Assembly (NCBI GenBank): GCA_000697335.1
Contig: JNEM01013959.1
Span: 1 to 14,544, forward strand
Direction of reading: 5' to 3'
DNA: 14,544 nucleotides
DNA from: Conidiobolus incongruus B7586
Taxonomy: Eukaryota > Entomophthoromycota > Entomophthoromycetes > Entomophthorales > Conidiobolaceae
In this document: in pieces, positions 10,170 to 14,544 of the stretch
Layout: every line of letters begins with the position of its first letter
Numbering within the stretch: the stretch's first letter is position 1
Position numbers and translations under genes: made by a program
Notes under the pieces: generated by a model
What the model was told of the DNA's origin: nothing
Databases searched by the model: none
Seen by the model: the letters and a program-made list of their open reading frames with translations, nothing else

Positions 10170-12483
10170 ATGACCGTTGAAAATAAAGAGAGCGTATATC
10201 CCGTTGCTCCTAGACTTACTAGCGATAAACATCCTAAACCACACTACGATACTTTTGAAAAGTATAAGGATGATCACCTGTTAAGTATCACTAACCCTCA
10301 AGAGTTTTGGTCTAAGGTCAATTTCATATTTTTCATTCAAATTTATATATTAATTTTTGTATTAGAAAGCTAACGAATTGTTAACTTGGGACAAGCCTTT
10401 CACTAAAGTTTTATCTGGGTAAGCTGAATATTGCCTTAAATAAAATAGGGAAGATTTGACTGATTCCAATTTGGAATGTAGATCACTCGAAAGAGGCGAT
10501 GTTAAATGGTTCGAAGACGGTGAAATCAACGCCTGTTACAACTGTGTCGATAGACACGCTTTGGAGAACCCCAACAAGGTATAAAAATCCCTTGAATAGG
10601 TGGAAGTCGATTTATTCATTTCAAATAATTAGGTTGCCCTCATTTACGAAGCTGACGAACCCAACCAAAGTCTCAAGATTACTTACAAGGAACTCTTGGA
10701 TCAAGTATGTCAATTGTCCAATTTGTTGTTGAGCTGGGGATTGAAGAAAGGTGACAGTGTTGCCATTTACATGCCTATGGTTCCCCAGGCCATCGTTTCC
10801 GTTATGGCTTGTGCCAGAATTGGTGTACTTCACTCGTAAGTCATGATTTATAATACAATGTTTTAACACATTATTAATTCTTAATACAAGTCTTGTATTT
10901 GCTGGTTTCTCAGCTCAATCCCTCGCTGACAGAATTAAGCATGCTGATTCTAAGGTTTTGATCACCTCTGACGAAGGTAAGAGAGGTGGCAAAGTTATTC
11001 ATCTTAAAAAGATTGCCGATGAAGCTGCTGAATTGTCTCCATGCTTACAAAAGGTCCTTGTTTACAAACACACCAAGAACCCTCAAGTCAACTTCAATCC
11101 TACTCGCGACTTCTGGTGGGATGAAGTAGTTGTAAGTACAATTCACGTTAATATAACTAATTCACAATTGATTAATCATTTCATTTTAGTCTAAACAATC
11201 TACTAACTGTCCTCATATTCCCTCCAATTCTGAAGATCCTCTCTTCCTCTTATTCACTTCTGGAAGGTAATTTTTCACATGTAATCAATTTAAGTGCTCC
11301 ATTATAATAATTGGTTTAATATAGTACTGGAGCTCCCAAGGGTATTCAACATAGCACAGGTGGTTACCTCTTAGGTGCTGCTGCCACTACCAAATACGTG
11401 TTTGATACACATCCTGGCGATATCTTCGGTTGTACTGCTGATATTGGTTGGATTACCGGTCACACCTATCTCACCTACGGTCCTTTGGCTCTTGGTTTGA
11501 CTACCGTCATTTTCGAATCCATTCCCACCTATCCCGATGCCAGCCGCTACTGGCAGCTTGTTGATGATCACAAGATTACTCAATTTTATACTTCTCCCAC
11601 CGCTATCCGTTCCCTTAGAAGATTGGGAGATGAATGGGTCCACAAACATCATTTAGAAACCATCAGAACCATCGGTAGTGTTGGTGAACCTATTAACCCT
11701 GAAGCTTGGGAATGGTATTACAATGTTGTTGGCAAGCGCCAATGTGCCTTAGTCGACACTTACTGGCAAACTGAAACCGGATCTATCATCATCACTCCTC
11801 TTCCTGGTTGTACTCCCACAAAACCTGGTTCCGCCACCTTCCCCTTCTTCGGTATTGATCCCGTAATTTTGGATCCCACTACTGGCCAAGTTCTCGAAGG
11901 CAATGACGTCACTGGTGTCTTAGCTATCAGACAGCCCTGGCCCAGCATGGCCCGCAGTGTCTACAAGGATCACCAAAGATATCTTGATACTTACTTCAAT
12001 CCTTATAAGGGCTTCTACTTCACCGGAGATGGTGCTAGCCGCGACCACGACGGATACATCTGGATCCGAGGACGTGTCGATGACGTCATCAACGTCTCTG
12101 GCCATCGTCTCAGTACTGCTGAAATCGAATCCGCCCTCATTCTCAATCCCGCTGTTGCCGAAGCCGCTGTTGTCGGTATTCCCGACGCAGTCACTGGCCA
12201 AAGCATCTGCAGTTTCGTCACGCTAAAACCCTCTCATGCTCACCTCGACCATGCCGTCCTCACCAAGGAACTCATTCTCAACGTCCGTTCGGTCATCGGC
12301 CCTTTCGCCGCCCCCAAGAAATTGATCATTGTTGACGAACTTCCTAAAACTCGCAGTGGCAAGATCATTCGTCGTATTTTGAGAAAGGTCATGAGTGGTG
12401 AAGCCGACTCTCTCGGTGATTTAAGCACCGTTTCTGATCCCTCCGTCGTGGATAATTTAATTCAATTGGTCAATCAACTCTAA
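10170..12483 (+). CDS. acs1: Acetyl-CoA synthetase, AMP-forming (EC 6.2.1.1)
   Basis: Activates acetate with ATP to acetyl-AMP and then transfers the acetyl group to CoA. In fungi this supplies cytosolic and nuclear acetyl-CoA. Seven exons: 10170-10316, 10366-10418, 10482-10578, 10633-10835, 10891-11131, 11190-11266 and 11325-12483, giving 1977 nt and 658 residues, the usual family length. Visible motifs: FWSK near 46; [11 protein letters not shown] in exon 3; P-loop TSGSTGAPKG at 270-279; GEP at 393-395; DTYWQTETG at 417-425, keeping the second Trp tied to acetate selectivity; YFTGDG at 504-509; hinge region [13 protein letters not shown] at 522-534; and C-terminal PKTRSGK at 613-619, whose last Lys is the adenylation catalytic residue that is controlled by acetylation in bacterial homologues. 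There is no evident mitochondrial leader, and the C-terminus NQL is not a peroxisomal signal. All motifs are intact and frame is kept across all six introns. Exon 7 is richer in C-ending codons than exons 1-3. A propionyl-CoA synthetase is less likely given the motifs. Confidence 0.95.
10317..10365 (+). other. Intron 1 (49 nt, phase 0)
   Basis: Removal joins FWSK to [11 protein letters not shown], matching the expected family spacing before the ELLxW motif. The donor is GTCAAT, an uncommon form of the GT donor, and the acceptor is ATTAG. No better donor is visible near the junction. Confidence 0.85.
10419..10481 (+). other. Intron 2 (63 nt, phase 2)
   Basis: The donor is GTAAGC, the acceptor is TGTAG at 10477-10481, and a branch-like GACTGAT lies about 20 nt before it. 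Splicing here gives [16 protein letters not shown], which fits the family without insertion. An upstream AG at 10447-10448 would also keep the frame but would add 11 residues not seen in related enzymes, so the downstream acceptor is preferred. Confidence 0.85.
10579..10632 (+). other. Intron 3 (54 nt, phase 0)
   Basis: Donor GTATAA, acceptor ATTAG. Removal joins HALENPNK to [10 protein letters not shown], a conserved junction in the family. The unspliced reading hits a stop at once. Confidence 0.92.
10836..10890 (+). other. Intron 4 (55 nt, phase 2)
   Basis: Donor GTAAGT, acceptor ACAAG. The AAG acceptor is less common than TAG or CAG, but it is the only AG that restores [16 protein letters not shown], a conserved stretch. 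Confidence 0.92.
11132..11189 (+). other. Intron 5 (58 nt, phase 0)
   Basis: Donor GTAAGT, acceptor TTTAG after a short pyrimidine-rich run (TTTCATTTTAG). ATAACTAAT at about 11151-11159 is a good branch-site candidate. Splicing joins FWWDEVV to SKQSTNCP. Confidence 0.92.
11267..11324 (+). other. Intron 6 (58 nt, phase 2), inside the P-loop codons
   Basis: Donor GTAATT, acceptor TATAG. It splits the codon for Ser273, so the ATP-binding P-loop TSGSTGAPKG is only completed when this intron is removed. Confidence 0.93.
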
Positions 12484-12554
12484 ATTGTTTTGGTAGTTAT
12501 ATATATATTTTTCAATTGTGTTTATTAATTGATAGTTTTCCATTCTTTTTTTTA

Positions 12555-12560
12555 AATAAA
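12555..12560 (+). terminator. acs1: Candidate polyadenylation signal of acs1
   Basis: AATAAA lies 72 nt after the stop codon, preceded by a T-rich run (TTCTTTTTTTT) and by the TA-repeat efficiency-like element TATATATAT at about 12499. Position and layout fit a fungal 3' end, but such words are frequent in this AT-rich DNA. Confidence 0.4.
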
Positions 12561-12601
12561 AAATTTAGTTTATCATTTAAAAGCTGATAAATTCCTAGCA
12601 A

Positions 12602-12616
12602 ATTATTATTATTATT
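12602..12616. repeat. Short ATT microsatellite
   Basis: About five ATT units in the probable 3' flank of the gene. Confidence 0.6.
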
Positions 12617-13799
12617 GTCTAATATGATTCTAATTCAAAGAAACCAATAAAATGGTTTAATCCAATTTGAATATTTACTTATTAATTTTACATATTTTTG
12701 ATTTATAGAATATTATAAAATTTTTTAATCTCTTATTAGTTACTTAAAAATTATAGTTCTATATTGATATCTTGGAACTCTAGTTAGATTGAAATTTTAC
12801 AAATTAAAAAAAATTACAATTAAATATTTTTTTGATATATGATTATATTCAATTTATTGGATTGATATTATAAACGGATGATCTATCTTATATCAGCAAT
12901 AAATAATAATAGAATATTTATATTATTTAAATTTTTAATTCTTTTGATATTTTATATAGAAAATTGAAATTTCAATTAACATTAATTTGGAAAGGGAAAA
13001 TTGGTAAATTTTTTCATTTTTCTATTTCAAATATATTGTTAGTATTAAAAATTAGTTATATATATAATATTAGGAGAATTAATATTTTTAAACTATATAT
13101 AATCATTTACAATTATTTTTTCATCAAAATTTATTTTTTGTTTAATATTATTGAAACTTAACCTTAAACAATTTGAAGTCATTTAAGATTTGTAAAAAGT
13201 TTATAAAAATAGAGGTTTTTTATAACTACAGTTTATTACTGGATTTGTTATTTTGATTGTAAACAAAAATTTAATTTTATTTAATTAAAATCTAAAAAAT
13301 ATAATCTTTGTCATTATTTTTATCAATTTTAAATATATTATAAAAATATATTAACAAACTTTATTTATTCTTTTTAAAGAATTATTTAAGATATTTAATA
13401 TTAATTACATAATTATATTTTATTTCCCATAGTTTAAACTAAGATTAATTAAAATATTATAAAATATATAATTTATAATATAATATAAACTTAGAAAAGG
13501 ACTAAAGAAAATATAATTAGATAAGACTTAATATATAACTAAAAATAAAGGCCTGTATATTAAATAATTATAATTAATAAATTCTAAATTATTTTATATA
13601 ACTTATAATTTATAATTACCATAAAATATTAATTAAAAGTGACCATTTTATAAATTTTAATGAATATATATTCTGTTAATAAACAAATAATAATTCTTAT
13701 AATAAATTCAATGATATATATCTTCCTTATACTCTTAAAGATAATTTATTTAATATCAGATTTAAAATTATAATTTAAATAATTAATAAATATTTTTTT

Positions 13800-13836
13800 A
13801 AATTAAATTAAATTAAATATATATATATATATATAT
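13800..13836. repeat. AATTA and AT microsatellite
   Basis: About three 5-nt AATTA-type units run directly into ten AT units at 13817-13836. A compound simple repeat, likely polymorphic in length. Confidence 0.75.
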
Positions 13837-14544
13837 TATAAAATATTATTAAATTGAAGTTATAAAATATTTTGCTTATAAAAAAGAGAAGAAAGTTAAC
13901 CTATTTAATATATTCGAAAGGTTATAGAATATTAAATCAATATAACTCTATACTATTTATAATATATTTTAAGAAATATAAATTTACTGGAATAAATCAA
14001 ATTAATTTATGAAGTATTAAATTTCATTTGTTAATAATAAAAATATAATTCAAGTGTTAGAAATTTGTTGAAAATATATCCAAAAACTATTAATAATCAA
14101 TAATATAATTTATATATTTTTATTTTCATTTATATAATTTAAAAATTAATAATTAAATTTAAAAAAATTTTCAAATATTGATTTTTCTAAATTTTTAGAG
14201 TAATATTTTTCTAAATTAATAATAAAAAGGATTTATTAAAGTTAAAATAAATAGACACTTTAATATATAATTTATAACCATAGATATATATTATAAAAAC
14301 AATATTTTAATTATATTTCATAACTATTTAAATATTTTTGGCAAGCTTTTAATATCAAAAAAATTCTTTTAATAATTGAAATTTAATATTTAATAAATTA
14401 ATTTTATAATAGAAATTTTCTTTCCTTTGAGTAAATTCTTGATTACATGAAGTAATTATAATTATATAGGTTATAATTTATTAAATTTACTAAATATATT
14501 ATTTTTTCCTTAATTATTATTAAATAGAAATTTTTTATAATTTT

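Larger units (their letters stand above)
12484..14544. other. AT-rich 3' flank without a recognisable gene
   Basis: After the stop codon the sequence quickly returns to A/T-dominated DNA. Only two CpGs are visible by eye, near 12873 and 13913. No reading frame with credible codon use or known motif appears on either strand. The first 100 bases should hold the 3' untranslated region of the gene. The rest holds simple repeats (12602-12616 and 13800-13836) and nothing else I recognise. Confidence 0.7.

Noticed and set aside
10419-10448. A 30-nt intron 2 ending at the first AG
   Set aside because: It keeps the frame but inserts 11 residues where family members have none. The acceptor at 10481 gives the expected [12 protein letters not shown] and has a branch-like site before it. 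Kept only as a possible minor isoform.
10499-10732. Frame-shifted reading across exon 3, intron 3 and exon 4
   Set aside because: It runs out of frame with the synthetase exons and reads through a well-supported intron.
11371-12428. Several antisense and alternative-frame readings of 62-93 residues over exon 7
   Set aside because: They are shadows of a highly conserved coding exon. None has its own motif or start context.
12474-12483. Peroxisomal targeting signal at the protein's C-terminus
   Set aside because: The last residues are NQL, which does not fit the SKL-type consensus.
12964-13161. 65-residue hydrophobic reading in the 3' flank
   Set aside because: Composed almost entirely of I, F, L, N, Y and K as AT-rich noncoding DNA produces, with a non-ATG start and no motif.
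1-14544. Organelle DNA or AT-rich protist DNA such as Plasmodium or Dictyostelium
   Set aside because: Multiple spliceosomal introns and a chromovirus argue against an organelle. The C-ending codons in exon 7 and the RIP-like decay fit a fungus better than those protists, although this is not proof.

Overview
This window looks like nuclear DNA of a fungus. It holds one intact, intron-containing housekeeping gene for cytosolic AMP-forming acetyl-CoA synthetase, set in extremely AT-rich, mostly gene-free sequence. The fungal reading rests on three things: six short spliceosomal introns (49-63 nt), a protein whose insert-free layout matches fungal Acs/FacA, and a decayed Ty3/gypsy chromovirus with near-total CpG loss, which resembles repeat-induced point mutation (RIP) or a similar cytosine-targeting process. 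I cannot name the genus or phylum. RIP-like decay favours Dikarya, but the gene alone does not settle it.

Layout. 1-1715: AT-rich sequence with no gene. 1716-7411: an old, broken Ty3/gypsy chromovirus on the minus strand. It has two 391-bp LTRs of equal length and, read right to left, remains of gag, protease, reverse transcriptase, RNase H, integrase and a chromodomain. 7412 to about 8430: AT-rich, CpG-free sequence with no gene. From about 8430 to 10169 the composition changes sharply: CpG dinucleotides reappear and low-complexity AT drops. This is the upstream region of the gene and includes a TATA-like box near 9992. 10170-12483: the acetyl-CoA synthetase gene, seven exons, 658 residues. 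12484-14544: AT-rich sequence with a candidate poly(A) signal, short microsatellites and no gene.

The gene makes acetyl-CoA from acetate, ATP and CoA and stands alone here, with no operon or gene cluster. The main interest is architectural: a well-preserved gene with its own upstream region sits as a CpG-containing island beside a heavily mutated retroelement, with a sharp edge about 1 kb beyond the right LTR. The LTRs carry a long inverted repeat kept in both copies. Within the gene, intron 2 offers two in-frame acceptors 33 nt apart. I found no sign of a new multi-gene system, CRISPR array, tRNA or rRNA.
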